From Gordonia polyisoprenivorans (GTDB lineage Bacteria; Actinomycetota; Actinomycetes; Mycobacteriales; Mycobacteriaceae), in NCBI RefSeq assembly GCF_017654315.1, contig NZ_CP072203.1:2604001-2668000 (forward strand): a stretch of DNA of 64,000 nucleotides, written 5' to 3'. The stretch's first letter is position 1. Every line of letters starts with the position of its first letter. This document shows, piece by piece, positions 47,732-57,651 of the stretch. The notes beneath the pieces were generated by a model, which was not told where the DNA came from, did not search any database, and saw nothing but the letters and a program-made list of their open reading frames with translations. Position numbers and translations under genes: made by a program.

Positions 47732-49462
47732 ATGCGGCTCTCACCTTCCTTCGCCTCGCTCCGCGGCAGCATCTCGACCGGAGTGGTCGGGGCCGCGACT
47801 GTGGCGCTCATCGCGGCCGCATTCTGGGGTCACGGGGTCGCGTCGGCGGAAACAGCGGCGGCGTGCAGTCAACCCGGTCGGGTGTTCATCGTCGGCGGCA
47901 CGTGGAATTCCGACGGTTCGTATCTCGTCGGGATCGAACAGCGCTACACCGGGCACGGCGCCCACTGGGAGGAGCTGCCGGACAGTCCGTACTCCGGCGC
48001 GGGCGCCTACGAGATCGAGCAGGTGCCCTACTCCGCGACCATCTGGCCGCTCGGGTCGGTCGGATACAACGCCAGCGAGGCCGAAGGGTCGGCCAATCTG
48101 GAGCAGGCCGTCGCCGCGTACCAGCAGCAGTGCGGTGCCGACAAGAAGATCGTCATCGCCGGCTACTCGCAGGGGGCGCGGATCGCCGGCGACGTGCTCA
48201 CCGACATCGGGGCAAATCGGTCGGTGACCATGGACGACGGCTCGACCTACGTCATCTCCACCACCGATTCCGACGGTGCACGCACGGTGTCGGGAGAGCT
48301 CTACTCCGATCCGCGGATGTCGGCGACGCTGTGGGGACAGGGGATCGAGGCGACCCTGGTCGGGATCATCCCCGGTCTGACCATGTCCGGAACCCGAGCG
48401 GTCACCGACTACGGGGGCCTGCCGGTGACCACCTACTGCATCGCGGGCGATCCGATCTGCGATCTCCCCGATCCGTTCCATGACCCCATCGGCGACCTCG
48501 ACGCCCTCCTCGGCTATTGGGTCAAGCACGGTCAGTATCCGTTTCACATGTATCAATTCCCGGGCACCGGCACGACCTGGTACATGAACGGCGCGAACGA
48601 GCCGATGACGTGCACGCAGAGCGGGTCGCTGCAGACCTGCACGATCGCCTCGCCCTCATCGATGGTCATCCTCGCCCAGAACCTCGTCGACGCGCTGGGC
48701 CTGCACTGGTCGGTCCCGGACCTGGTGGCCTACCGGTTCCGCCTACCCGACATCATCGGGATCACCCTTGCCGACTTCCAGCCACCGATCCGCTGGGTCA
48801 TGGACTGGTTTCCGCCGTTGCCACAACTGGGCTACGGCGCGTACCTGCCGGATCTCTACGCCTTCGAGAACACCATCAACGGCGCGCTCACCTGGAACCG
48901 TGAGCTCTTCGAAGAAGGAGTGCAGGCACTGCTGGCCAGCGGCAAGAGCATCGTCGCATTGCCGCTCAATTTCGTGAAGTACTGGGCGGCGCGCGTCGTC
49001 GAGGGCATCACGACGGTGCCGAGGGGTTCGACGAGTGCGGGTGCGGGTGCGACGGTGCTGTCGACCCCGACACAGGTCGCGGTGCCGCTGCTTGCGTCCC
49101 GACAGAGCGCTGTCGGTGGTGGGGCGGGCGCTGTGGGCGAGGAGGCGGGCGCTGTCGGTGGTGGGGCGGGCGCTGTGGGCGAGGAGGCGGGCGCTGTGGG
49201 CGCAACGCAGGCACCGGCGCCCGAGTCGAGTGTGGCGCCTATGTCGAGTACGTCGCCGGAGCCGAGTGTGTCGCCTACGTCGAGCACGTCGCCGGAGTCG
49301 AGTTCGACGACCGAGTCGGGCGCGACGTCGTCGCAGTCGGAAACGTCGTCACAGGAGAGTTCCGCGCCGTCGCCAGGTGAGACCGAGAGCGGTTCCGCAC
49401 CGGATCAGACAACGGTGCCGTCCGCCTCGTCGGCGAAGGAATCTGCTGCCGCCACACCGTGA
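47732..49462 (+). CDS. Secreted PE-PPE-domain serine hydrolase with repeat-containing C-terminal tail
   Basis: This exported protein has 576 aa. The signal peptide ends VASA-ETAA (about residue 40). The PE-PPE domain (PF08237-type, cutinase-like alpha/beta hydrolase) has the nucleophile S146 in AGYSQGARIA, Asp in IAGDPICDLPDP and His in QYPFHMYQF. Substrates in this family are esters or lipids. Residues about 460-490 are heptapeptide repeats (GAGAVGG/GEEAGAV) from a 21-bp DNA repeat, and the last 80 residues are Ser/Thr/Glu/Pro-rich. No PE or PPE N-domain is present. Confidence 0.88.
   Translation: MRLSPSFASLRGSISTGVVGAATVALIAAAFWGHGVASAETAAACSQPGRVFIVGGTWNSDGSYLVGIEQRYTGHGAHWEELPDSPYSGAGAYEIEQVPYSATIWPLGSVGYNASEAEGSANLEQAVAAYQQQCGADKKIVIAGYSQGARIAGDVLTDIGANRSVTMDDGSTYVISTTDSDGARTVSGELYSDPRMSATLWGQGIEATLVGIIPGLTMSGTRAVTDYGGLPVTTYCIAGDPICDLPDPFHDPIGDLDALLGYWVKHGQYPFHMYQFPGTGTTWYMNGANEPMTCTQSGSLQTCTIASPSSMVILAQNLVDALGLHWSVPDLVAYRFRLPDIIGITLADFQPPIRWVMDWFPPLPQLGYGAYLPDLYAFENTINGALTWNRELFEEGVQALLASGKSIVALPLNFVKYWAARVVEGITTVPRGSTSAGAGATVLSTPTQVAVPLLASRQSAVGGGAGAVGEEAGAVGGGAGAVGEEAGAVGATQAPAPESSVAPMSSTSPEPSVSPTSSTSPESSSTTESGATSSQSETSSQESSAPSPGETESGSAPDQTTVPSASSAKESAAATP
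49107..49197 (+). repeat. 21-bp minisatellite inside the PE-PPE hydrolase gene
   Basis: The core GCGCTGT starts at 49107, 49128, 49149, 49170 and 49191, exactly 21 bp apart. The units alternate A-B-A-B-B', and the A units are identical to each other, as are the first two B units. Being a multiple of three it stays in frame and encodes heptapeptides. The core and the period are the same as in the arrays at 34380 and 35313. Confidence 0.95.
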
Positions 49463-49537
49463 CGGACGTCTCGATTCCGGTCCGACGAACCCGTGTGAAC
49501 GAACTCACCCGACCACACGGGAATCCGCACCGGACGG

Positions 49538-50884
49538 GTGGTGGTTGCGCCTCCCGTGTCGAGATCAGCCCACCCCACCTCCGCCGTGACCGCCGACGCG
49601 ACGCCTGCCGCCGGTACGGCGCCGTCGGAGGCGTCCGAAGATCTCGAAATCACGTTGTCCGACATCGTTTCTCGTGGCCCGTCATCGTTGCGCTGGGCGA
49701 TCCTCGCGTTGGCCCTCGGCAGTTTCGGTATCGGGACCACCGAATTCGTCGCGATGGGTCTGCTGCCCAACATCGCCGGAGCCCTCGATGTCAGCGAGCC
49801 CACCGCCGGGACGGTGATCTCGGTGTATGCGCTCGGCGTCGTGGTCGGTGCGCCGCTCATCGCCGCTCTCACCGCCCGGATGTCGCGGCGCACACTGCTG
49901 ATCGGCCTGATGGTCGCCTTCACCGTCGGCAACGTCGCGACGGTGCTCGCGCCGACCTTCGGGTTGCTCATCGCGGCGAGGTTCGTGGCAGGTTTACCGC
50001 ACGGCGCATATTTCGGGGTCGCCGCTCTGGTGGCAGCGCATCTTGCCGGCCCGGGCCGGCGCGCCAAGGCCATCGGGCAGGTCATGCTCGGCCTGGCGGT
50101 GGCCAATGTCGCCGGCGTTCCGATGGCCGCGTGGCTGGGTGAGCATTTCGGTTGGCGCAGTGCATTTCTGGTGGTCGTCGTCGTCGGTGTGGCGACCGTG
50201 GCCGCCCTGATCCGCAGCCTTCCGTCGTTGCGTGACATGCGCGTCACCAACCCGGTCACCGAACTCGGTGCCCTGCGCCGCTCGCAGGTGTGGTTCACGC
50301 TGTTCATCGGCATTGTGGGCTTCGGTGGGATGTTCGCGTTCTACACCTATCTGAACACCACGTTGACCACTCTCGGTGGCCTGCCGGTGGGTCTGGTCCC
50401 GCTCGCGTTGATGCTGTTCGGACTGGGCATGGTCGTCGGCAACATCGTCGGGGGGATCGCCGCCGACCGCAGCGTGTCGCGCTCGATCCTGGTGGGACTC
50501 GTCGGACTCGCCGCGGTCTTGCTCTGCTTTGCCCTCTTCGTTCAGATCATTTGGGCTGCACTGGCATTGACCTTCTTGGTCGGTGTCGCCGGCACCTCGA
50601 TGGTGCCCGCACTGCAGACCCGATTGATGGATGTCGCCGAGGACGCCCAGACGTTGGCGGCGGCACTGAACCATTCGGCCCTCAATATCGCCAATGCCGC
50701 CGGCGCATGGCTCGGCGGCATCGTGATCGCGGCGGGACACGGCTATCGCGCACCCTCGGTGCTCGGGGCCGTGCTGGCCGTGGCGGGGATCGTCGTCCTG
50801 GGCGTCGCCGTGGCGGCGGCGCGTCGGACGCGAGGACCCGATCAGCCCACGTCGGGTGGCGTGGCGACCGTCTTGGACATATAG
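49538..50884 (+). CDS. MFS exporter, DHA1 (AraJ/sugar-efflux type)
   Basis: This 448-aa 12-TM transporter has the DHA1 signature GIGTTEFVAMGLLPNIAGALDVS in TM1 and ARMSRRTLLIG as motif A. ARFVAGLPHGAYFGVAALVAAHL follows in TM4. The polar N-terminus of about 45 residues is of uncertain length; GTG 49538 is the longest start. The substrate is unknown. Its 3' end overlaps the convergent bfr gene by 43 bp. Confidence 0.87.
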   Translation: MVVAPPVSRSAHPTSAVTADATPAAGTAPSEASEDLEITLSDIVSRGPSSLRWAILALALGSFGIGTTEFVAMGLLPNIAGALDVSEPTAGTVISVYALGVVVGAPLIAALTARMSRRTLLIGLMVAFTVGNVATVLAPTFGLLIAARFVAGLPHGAYFGVAALVAAHLAGPGRRAKAIGQVMLGLAVANVAGVPMAAWLGEHFGWRSAFLVVVVVGVATVAALIRSLPSLRDMRVTNPVTELGALRRSQVWFTLFIGIVGFGGMFAFYTYLNTTLTTLGGLPVGLVPLALMLFGLGMVVGNIVGGIAADRSVSRSILVGLVGLAAVLLCFALFVQIIWAALALTFLVGVAGTSMVPALQTRLMDVAEDAQTLAAALNHSALNIANAAGAWLGGIVIAAGHGYRAPSVLGAVLAVAGIVVLGVAVAAARRTRGPDQPTSGGVATVLDI

Positions 50885-51327
50885 AGCTGCTCGCCGAGGC
50901 GATCCATCAGCTCGAGCTGGGTCTCGAGGTAATCGATGTGGTGCTCTTCGTCCTTGAGGATCTCCTCGAAGAGCTTGGCCGAGGTGATGTCGCCCTTGCT
51001 GCGGCACATCGCGATTCCCGGCTTGAGGCGTTCGACGACCTCGATCTCGACGGCCAGATCACATTCGAACTGCTCGCGCAGTGTCTGGCCGATACGCAGC
51101 GGCAGGATCTGCTGATAGTTGGGCAGACCCTCGAGGAACAGGATGCGGTCGGTGAGGATCTCCGCGTGGGTCATCTCCTCGATGGATTCGGCCCGCGTCT
51201 TGGCGGCGACCTCGGTCAGTCCCCAGTTGTCCTGCATCTTGGAGTGCAGAAAGTACTGATTGATTGCCGTCAATTCGCTGGTCAGCTGCTCATTGAGCAG
51301 GGCGATGACCTCGTCATCTCCACGCAT
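50842..51327 (-). CDS. bfr: Bacterioferritin
   Basis: Bfr stores iron as a 24-mer shell and oxidises Fe(II) at a di-iron centre. The protein is 161 aa. The ferroxidase ligands are in NEQLTSELTAINQYFLH, IEEMTHAEILTDR (Met52-type heme ligand and Glu) and KDEEHHIDYLETQ. GGAG precedes ATG 51327. It follows bfd on the same strand and probably shares its iron-box promoter. The 3' end overlaps the convergent MFS gene. Confidence 0.95.
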   Translation of the reverse strand: MRGDDEVIALLNEQLTSELTAINQYFLHSKMQDNWGLTEVAAKTRAESIEEMTHAEILTDRILFLEGLPNYQQILPLRIGQTLREQFECDLAVEIEVVERLKPGIAMCRSKGDITSAKLFEEILKDEEHHIDYLETQLELMDRLGEQLYMSKTVATPPDVG

Positions 51328-51424
51328 GCCACAACTCCGTTCGGTCCAGGGACTGGTGTCTTCGAACGTTAGCACGGGCAATTGCCCCACGCGCTCGATT
51401 CGCGTGGGGTCGAACGCGGGTGGG

Positions 51425-51604
51425 TCAGGCTGCGGTGGTGACGGACGTCCTTTCGCTCACGATCTGTGCAAGCCGTTCGAGGCAGGTGCCACATCCTTCG
51501 CCGGCGCCGCAGCGGTCGCTGATCGCGTCGACGGTTCGAGCGCCCGCGGTGCAGTGCTCGTGGACCTCGTCCTCGGTCACCGCGCGACAGATACAAACGA
51601 ACAT
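51425..51604 (-). CDS. bfd: Bacterioferritin-associated ferredoxin
   Basis: Bfd is a small [2Fe-2S] protein that reduces and releases iron from Bfr. The protein is 59 aa with the cluster ligands C-x-C in VCICRAVTEDEV and C-x2-C in EGCGTCLERL. ATG 51604 is 3 codons inside the longest frame. Two iron-regulator boxes lie upstream. bfr follows 97 bp downstream, giving a bfd-bfr pair. Confidence 0.93.
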   Translation of the reverse strand: MFVCICRAVTEDEVHEHCTAGARTVDAISDRCGAGEGCGTCLERLAQIVSERTSVTTAA

Positions 51605-51625
51605 GGACCTCACCTCATCTGGCTG

Positions 51626-51644
51626 TTAGGTGAGGATTACATAA
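51626..51644. promoter_or_regulatory. IdeR/DtxR iron box 1 upstream of bfd
   Basis: TTAGGTGAGGATTACATAA matches the consensus TTAGGTTAGGCTAACCTAA at 15 of 19 positions, 21 bp before the bfd start. IdeR-Fe binding here would couple iron storage to iron supply. Confidence 0.8.
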
Positions 51645-51659
51645 AGTGCCGGCTTGGCG

Positions 51660-51678
51660 CAAGGGTTGCCTTACCTTT
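51660..51678. promoter_or_regulatory. IdeR/DtxR iron box 2 (weaker)
   Basis: On the minus strand AAAGGTAAGGCAACCCTTG matches the iron-box consensus at 12 of 19 positions. It is 34 bp from box 1 (start to start). Paired upstream boxes are the layout by which IdeR activates bfr-type genes in mycobacteria. Confidence 0.55.
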
Positions 51679-51727
51679 GGAATCACTCCAGATAACGTGT
51701 CGGTGGCCGCACGTAGGGTGGGGCACC

Positions 51728-52576
51728 GTGACCACGTCGATCACCACCATCAACGTCAACGGCATCCGCGCCGCCACCAAGCAGCGTTCGGAGATCAATC
51801 CCGGCTTCTTGAGCTGGCTCGAAGCGTCAGGCACCGACATCGTCCTGATGCAGGAGATCAGGGCCGACGCCGAGCAGACCGAAGCTGCCCTGGGTCCCGC
51901 GCTCGACGCCGGCTGGCACCTGTCGATGACCGAGTCGGTCGTCAAGGGCCATGCCGGGGTCGGTGTGCTGAGCCGCTCCGCCCCGACGGCCGTGCGCGTC
52001 GGATTCGGCAGCGAGGAGTTCGACGCGACCGGGCGCTATCTCGAGGCCGACTTCGACGTCCCCGATCTCGGGGCGCTGACCGCGGCCAGCCTGTATCTGC
52101 CGAAGGGGGCGGCCGCGCCGACACCGTCGGCCACCGAGAAGGAGGCCGCCAAGTTCGCCGAGAAGGAGCGCTTTCTCGACGAGTTCGGTGAGTACCTCAC
52201 CGGAGCGGCACGGCGCCGTCGGCACGTTGTCGTGGGCGGGGATTGGAACATCGCGCCCGCCGAACTCGACATCAAGAACTGGAAGGGCAATCTGAAGAAT
52301 CCCGGCTTCCTGCCGCACGAGCGGGAATGGGTGGGCGCGCGGCTCGAGTCGGGCTGGACCGATGTCGTGCGTGAATTGCACCCGGCCATCGACGGTCCCT
52401 ACAGCTGGTGGTCGTGGCGCGGTAAGGCATTCGACAACGACTCCGGTTGGCGCATCGACTACCAGCTCGCCAACCGGTCTTTGAGCCGACGGGCGGTGAA
52501 GGCCTTCGTCGATCGCGCCGACTCCTACGATCGCCGATGGTCCGATCACGCCCCGGTCACCGTGGCCTACGAGTGA
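51728..52576 (+). CDS. xthA: Exodeoxyribonuclease III
   Basis: This apurinic/apyrimidinic endonuclease and 3'-5' exonuclease of base-excision repair has 282 aa. It has the EEP-fold residues: N in TTINVNGIRAA, Glu in VLMQEIRAD, Asp-Asn in VVGGDWNIAP and the Asp-His end RRWSDHAPVTV. GTG 51728 has a -10-like TAGGGT 8 nt upstream and no RBS. It is divergent from bfd. Confidence 0.93.
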   Translation: MTTSITTINVNGIRAATKQRSEINPGFLSWLEASGTDIVLMQEIRADAEQTEAALGPALDAGWHLSMTESVVKGHAGVGVLSRSAPTAVRVGFGSEEFDATGRYLEADFDVPDLGALTAASLYLPKGAAAPTPSATEKEAAKFAEKERFLDEFGEYLTGAARRRRHVVVGGDWNIAPAELDIKNWKGNLKNPGFLPHEREWVGARLESGWTDVVRELHPAIDGPYSWWSWRGKAFDNDSGWRIDYQLANRSLSRRAVKAFVDRADSYDRRWSDHAPVTVAYE

Positions 52577-52633
52577 TCCGCGGCGTCCGATCCCACCGTC
52601 GGGCTCCCGCGGTAAACCGCTCGACCCGTCTGA

Positions 52634-53686
<1,053 letters not shown>

Positions 53687-53790
53687 GGCCCGTGCCCGGT
53701 TGATCCGGGTCAGCGGGTACCGACGCGGAGCGTCTGCAGGCGTACCCACGCGGGGCCCGCGCGCTTCGCCGACAGGGAGGTGAGGCGACG

Positions 53791-54852
53791 ATGGGTTCGG
53801 TGATCGCGTGGTTCAAGAATCTGCTCGCGCGTGCGAAGGAGTGGTTCGCTGACGCTCGAGCACGATGGCCCTGGCTCGATCACACTCTGCGCACCCAGGA
53901 GCGTTACACCAACCGGCGCGGCAACGTGCATGCCGCGAGCATCAGCTTCAACGGAATCCTCGCCCTCGTCCCGATCCTGATGGTTGCGTTCGCCGTTGCG
54001 GCATTCGTCCTGGCGAGCAATCCCGACCTGATCGAACAACTCAAGGACGCCGTGGTCAAGCAATTGCCCGGCGGCATGGGGGATCAGATCGGCACGGTCA
54101 TCGACTCGGCGATCTCCTCACGCGCCACCGTCGGCATCATCGGTCTCGTCGGTGCCGCGCTGACCGGTGTCGGCTGGATCGCCGGTGTGCGCGCCGGGAT
54201 GACGGAGATGTTCGGGGGCCGACTGTCCCGCAATGCTCTCGTCTCGAAGGTGACCGATCTGCTCACCTTCGTGGTGCTCGGGCTGGCCTTCGCCGCGACC
54301 GTGGCACTGACGACGCTGGCCAACGGTGGTGGCATCGTCAGAAAGGTCCTCGAGTGGGTCGGCGTTGACCACACCGCATGGGCCCCGGTGCTCCTGCGGG
54401 TGGTGGCGATTGCGATCTCGGTCTTCGCCAGCTGGATGCTCTTCACCCTCGTGCTGGCTCGTCTTCCCCTGGTGCCGTTGCCTTTCCGCAACTGCCTTAG
54501 CGCCGGACTGATCACCGCGATCGCGTTCGAGATCATCAAGAACCTGGGCGGGCTCTACCTCAAGTCGGTGCTCGGCAGCCCGGCCGGAGCGGCGTTCGGG
54601 CCGATTCTGGGCATCATGGTCTTCGCCTATCTCGCGTCGCGGATCATCCTGTACGCCACCGCGTGGTGCGCCACCGATCCGCTCAACGAGGGTTTCCAGG
54701 TCGACGACGAGATCGATGAGACCCAGCAGCGACCGGTGGTGATGCGTCCGACCGTGGAGGTCTCTCCGATGCCGAAGGTCGGTGCACTCGCCGGTGCCGC
54801 TGCCGTGGGAGCAGCGGTGGGCATGGCGCTCCGGCGCGTCCGCGGCGACTGA
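53791..54852 (+). CDS. yhjD: YihY/BrkB-family membrane protein (YhjD)
   Basis: This 353-aa integral membrane protein of the YihY/BrkB family, YhjD subgroup, has about six TM segments, starting with ASISFNGILALVPILMVAFAVAAFVLA. It has a typical LTGVGWIAGVRAGMTEMFG and a GSPAGAAFGPILGIMVFAYL near the C-terminus. YhjD is proposed to take part in lipid export in E. coli, but the family role is not established. GGGAGGTGA precedes ATG 53791. Confidence 0.9.
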   Translation: MGSVIAWFKNLLARAKEWFADARARWPWLDHTLRTQERYTNRRGNVHAASISFNGILALVPILMVAFAVAAFVLASNPDLIEQLKDAVVKQLPGGMGDQIGTVIDSAISSRATVGIIGLVGAALTGVGWIAGVRAGMTEMFGGRLSRNALVSKVTDLLTFVVLGLAFAATVALTTLANGGGIVRKVLEWVGVDHTAWAPVLLRVVAIAISVFASWMLFTLVLARLPLVPLPFRNCLSAGLITAIAFEIIKNLGGLYLKSVLGSPAGAAFGPILGIMVFAYLASRIILYATAWCATDPLNEGFQVDDEIDETQQRPVVMRPTVEVSPMPKVGALAGAAAVGAAVGMALRRVRGD

Positions 54853-54854
54853 CC

Positions 54855-54881
54855 GACCCGTCTCGGGGCCACGGACGGGTC
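54855..54881. terminator. 8-bp hairpin between yhjD and dacB
   Basis: GACCCGTC (54855-54862) and GACGGGTC (54874-54881) pair around an 11-nt loop between the two convergent gene ends. The right arm includes part of the dacB stop. Confidence 0.6.
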
Positions 54882-56187
54882 AGCGGCGGCGCCGCCCGGT
54901 GATGCGCGTGGCCGCGGCCAGCAAGATCACGACGACGAGTGCGACGACCAGCCCGACGAGAACACGGGTGGCGGTCGAGTGGTCGACGGTGTTCGCCGGG
55001 CGAGCGGCGCCCGCCTGCGTCGTCTCCGCCGATGACCCCGATGATGCGGTGGTCGCCGCCGGTGCCGATGTGTTCGGGCCCGCGATGAGCTCACCCACCC
55101 GAATGTCAGCCGGTGCGTGGAATCCGTACTCCAGCAACGACTGTGCTTGGGTCCAGTAGTTGTCGTCGGCTGTCGAGAGTCCGTACATCTGCACGATCAG
55201 GATGGTCTTGTCGCCGTGGCGGGCGGCTCCCACGAAGGTCTTGAGCGCGTCGTCGGTGTATCCGGTCTTGCCGCCGAGCATTCCTGGATAGCCTTGCAGC
55301 AGTAGCTGATCCGAGGTCTGCATCTCGTATCCGGGGTGCGGTGTGTCGCTGGTTACGTCCGAGCGGGGTGGGTATCCGGGGAAGTGGTAGGTGGGTGTGG
55401 AGATGATGTCGCGGAATGTCGAGTTGTTCATCGCGGCACGGAAGATCAGGGCCAGGTCGTAGGGCGAGGTGGACATGCCGGCGGCATCGAGGCCCGACGG
55501 CGTGGCCGCCCGGGTGTCGAGCGCGTGCAGGTCCGCGGCAAGCGAATTCATCTTGGTGAGTGTGCTCGCCACCCCGCCCAGTTCGCGCGCGAGCGCATGC
55601 GCGCAGTCGTTGCCCGAGACGATCAGCAGCCCACTGAGCATGTCGCGCACGGTGTAGTGCCCGCCCGGTCCCATGCCGCAGGAGTCGCCCTCCTGACTCC
55701 AGTCCTCGGCGGTCGGGACGACTGTCTTGTCGAGGTTGAGGCCGGCATCGAGGACGGTCAGGGCCAGCAGCACCTTGATCGTCGACGCCGGGCGGTAACG
55801 CCCGTGGGGGTCCTTGGCGGCGATGATCGCGCCGGTGTCCATGTCGGCCACCAGCCAGGCCGCCGAGGTGAGGCGTTCGGGAATCGGACCGGCACCGGGA
55901 TCGGCGATCACCCCGCATGCCGACAGGCGCTCGCCTCCGACGGTCGGCGTGGGGATCGGGAGTGCAGTGGGCGTGGTGGATCCGGGGGCGACGACCTCGG
56001 AGGTGTCGACCGGTGGCGGCGGGGCCTGTCGATGCGGGCATTGATCTGTGATCGGTGTGGTCACCGGCGGAACGGCAACGGCGGCCCCGGGTGCGCTCAC
56101 CAGGGCCGCCGCACACACCGCTGTCAGCACCGCACCGATCCGCACCGCACCGATCCGCCGGCCAAGGTGCGTATTCCCCCACGTCAC
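54880..56187 (-). CDS. dacB: D-alanyl-D-alanine carboxypeptidase (DacB1-like)
   Basis: This penicillin-binding protein trims the peptidoglycan stem peptide outside the membrane. The protein is 435 aa. An N-terminal signal segment (AVRIGAVLTAVCAAALVSAPGAAVA) comes first. The catalytic motifs are SxxK at S135-x2-K138 (PASTIKVLL), SGN in VSGNDCAHAL and KTG in LGGKTGYTD. A Ser/Thr linker and a C-terminal TM with a basic end anchor it. GTG 56187 has TAACGT 7 nt upstream; ATG 56226 is the alternative start. Confidence 0.93.
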   Translation of the reverse strand: MTWGNTHLGRRIGAVRIGAVLTAVCAAALVSAPGAAVAVPPVTTPITDQCPHRQAPPPPVDTSEVVAPGSTTPTALPIPTPTVGGERLSACGVIADPGAGPIPERLTSAAWLVADMDTGAIIAAKDPHGRYRPASTIKVLLALTVLDAGLNLDKTVVPTAEDWSQEGDSCGMGPGGHYTVRDMLSGLLIVSGNDCAHALARELGGVASTLTKMNSLAADLHALDTRAATPSGLDAAGMSTSPYDLALIFRAAMNNSTFRDIISTPTYHFPGYPPRSDVTSDTPHPGYEMQTSDQLLLQGYPGMLGGKTGYTDDALKTFVGAARHGDKTILIVQMYGLSTADDNYWTQAQSLLEYGFHAPADIRVGELIAGPNTSAPAATTASSGSSAETTQAGAARPANTVDHSTATRVLVGLVVALVVVILLAAATRITGRRRR

Positions 56188-56262
56188 CGCACGGACGTTA
56201 CCAGCGGCGTCACCTCTCGGCGCCATGTCGTGTGGGCAACGCCGAGACCGGATGTCGGCCGG

Positions 56263-57651
56263 TCAGAGCAGCGTGTAGGCCTCGGTCAGCACCGAACGGA
56301 GAATCTGCTCGATCTCGTCGAACTCGGCCTGCCCGGCGATCAGCGGCGGGGCCAGCTGGACGACCGGGTCGCCGCGATCGTCGGCGCGACAGTACAGCCC
56401 GGCGTCGAAGAGCGCCGTGGACAGGAATCCCCGCAGGATGCGTTCGGCCTCGGCGTCGCTGAACGACTCCTTGGTGGTCTTGTCCTTCACGAGTTCGATG
56501 CCGTAGAAGTAACCCTCGCCGCGGACATCGCCGACGATCGGGAGATCGTGCAGTTTCTCCAGCGTCGCGCGGAACGCGGGGGCGTTGGTCTTGACGTGAT
56601 CGTTGATGCCCTCGCGTTCGAAGAGGTCGAGATTGGCCAGCGCGACCGCCGCCGACACCGGATGCCCACCGAAGGTGTAGCCGTGCGGGAAGGTGGTCGA
56701 TCCGTCGTTGAACGGCTCGAAGAGCCGGTCGCTGGCGATCATCGCACCGATCGGGGAATAGCCGGAGGTCATGCCCTTGGCGCAGGTGATGATGTCGGGC
56801 TGGTAGCCGAAGTCCTCACAGGCGAACATCGAGCCGATGCGGCCGAAGGCGCAGATCACCTCGTCGGAGACGAGTAGGACGTCGTATTGATCGCAGATCT
56901 CGCGGACCCGCTCGAAGTATCCCGGCGGCGGCGGGAAGCACCCGCCGGCGTTCTGCACCGGCTCGAGGAACACCGCCGCAACGGTCTCGGGGCCCTCGAA
57001 TTCGATGGCCTCGGCGATACGGTCGGCGGCCCACCGTCCGAACTTCTTGGGATCGGCGGCCAGATCCTCGTCGGGCGCGCGGTAAATGTTGGTGTTGGGC
57101 GCGCGGAATCCGCCGGGGGTGAGTGGCTCGAACATCTGCTTGAGCGCCGGTACGCCGGTGATCGCCAGCGCGCCCTGCGGGGTGCCGTGGTAGGCGACCG
57201 CACGCGAGATCACCTTGTGCTTCATCGGTTTTCCGGTGAGCTTGAAGTACTGCTTGGCCAGCTTCCACGCGCTCTCGACCGCCTCGCCGCCGCCGGTGGT
57301 GAAGAAGACCCGATTGAGGTCACCGGGTGCGTAGGCGGCCAGGCGTTCGGCCAATTCGATGGCCGGCGGGGTCGCGTACGACCACACCGGGAAGAAGGCG
57401 AGTTCCTTGGCCTGGCGAGCGGCCGCTTCGGCCAGCTCGAGGCGACCGTGGCCGGCCTGCACCACGAACAGGCCGGCGAGGCCGTCGAGGTAGCTGCGCC
57501 CGCGGTCGTCGAAGATGCGGACACCCTCGCCGCGGGTGATCACCGGCGGGGCAATGCCCTCGCCGTGGCGGGCGAAGTGGCCCCACAGGTGCGCTGCGCT
57601 GCGTGCTCCGAGAGAGGACCCGTCGACGGACGGTTGTGCGGTAGTGGTCAT
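56263..57651 (-). CDS. Class III aminotransferase (putrescine/omega-amine type)
   Basis: This PLP transaminase has 462 aa. The PLP Lys is K292 in ITCAKGMTSGYSPIGA, with the conserved DEV in LLVSDEVICAFGR and GGGEAVESAWKLAKQY for phosphate binding. TFGGHPVSAAVALANL follows. It is likely specific for omega-amines such as putrescine, beta-alanine or GABA. It overlaps the stop of the Lrp gene by ATGA and is divergent from an aminobutyraldehyde-dehydrogenase-like gene, supporting amine catabolism. The position next to dacB resembles Rv3329. Confidence 0.88.
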   Translation of the reverse strand: MTTTAQPSVDGSSLGARSAAHLWGHFARHGEGIAPPVITRGEGVRIFDDRGRSYLDGLAGLFVVQAGHGRLELAEAAARQAKELAFFPVWSYATPPAIELAERLAAYAPGDLNRVFFTTGGGEAVESAWKLAKQYFKLTGKPMKHKVISRAVAYHGTPQGALAITGVPALKQMFEPLTPGGFRAPNTNIYRAPDEDLAADPKKFGRWAADRIAEAIEFEGPETVAAVFLEPVQNAGGCFPPPPGYFERVREICDQYDVLLVSDEVICAFGRIGSMFACEDFGYQPDIITCAKGMTSGYSPIGAMIASDRLFEPFNDGSTTFPHGYTFGGHPVSAAVALANLDLFEREGINDHVKTNAPAFRATLEKLHDLPIVGDVRGEGYFYGIELVKDKTTKESFSDAEAERILRGFLSTALFDAGLYCRADDRGDPVVQLAPPLIAGQAEFDEIEQILRSVLTEAYTLL

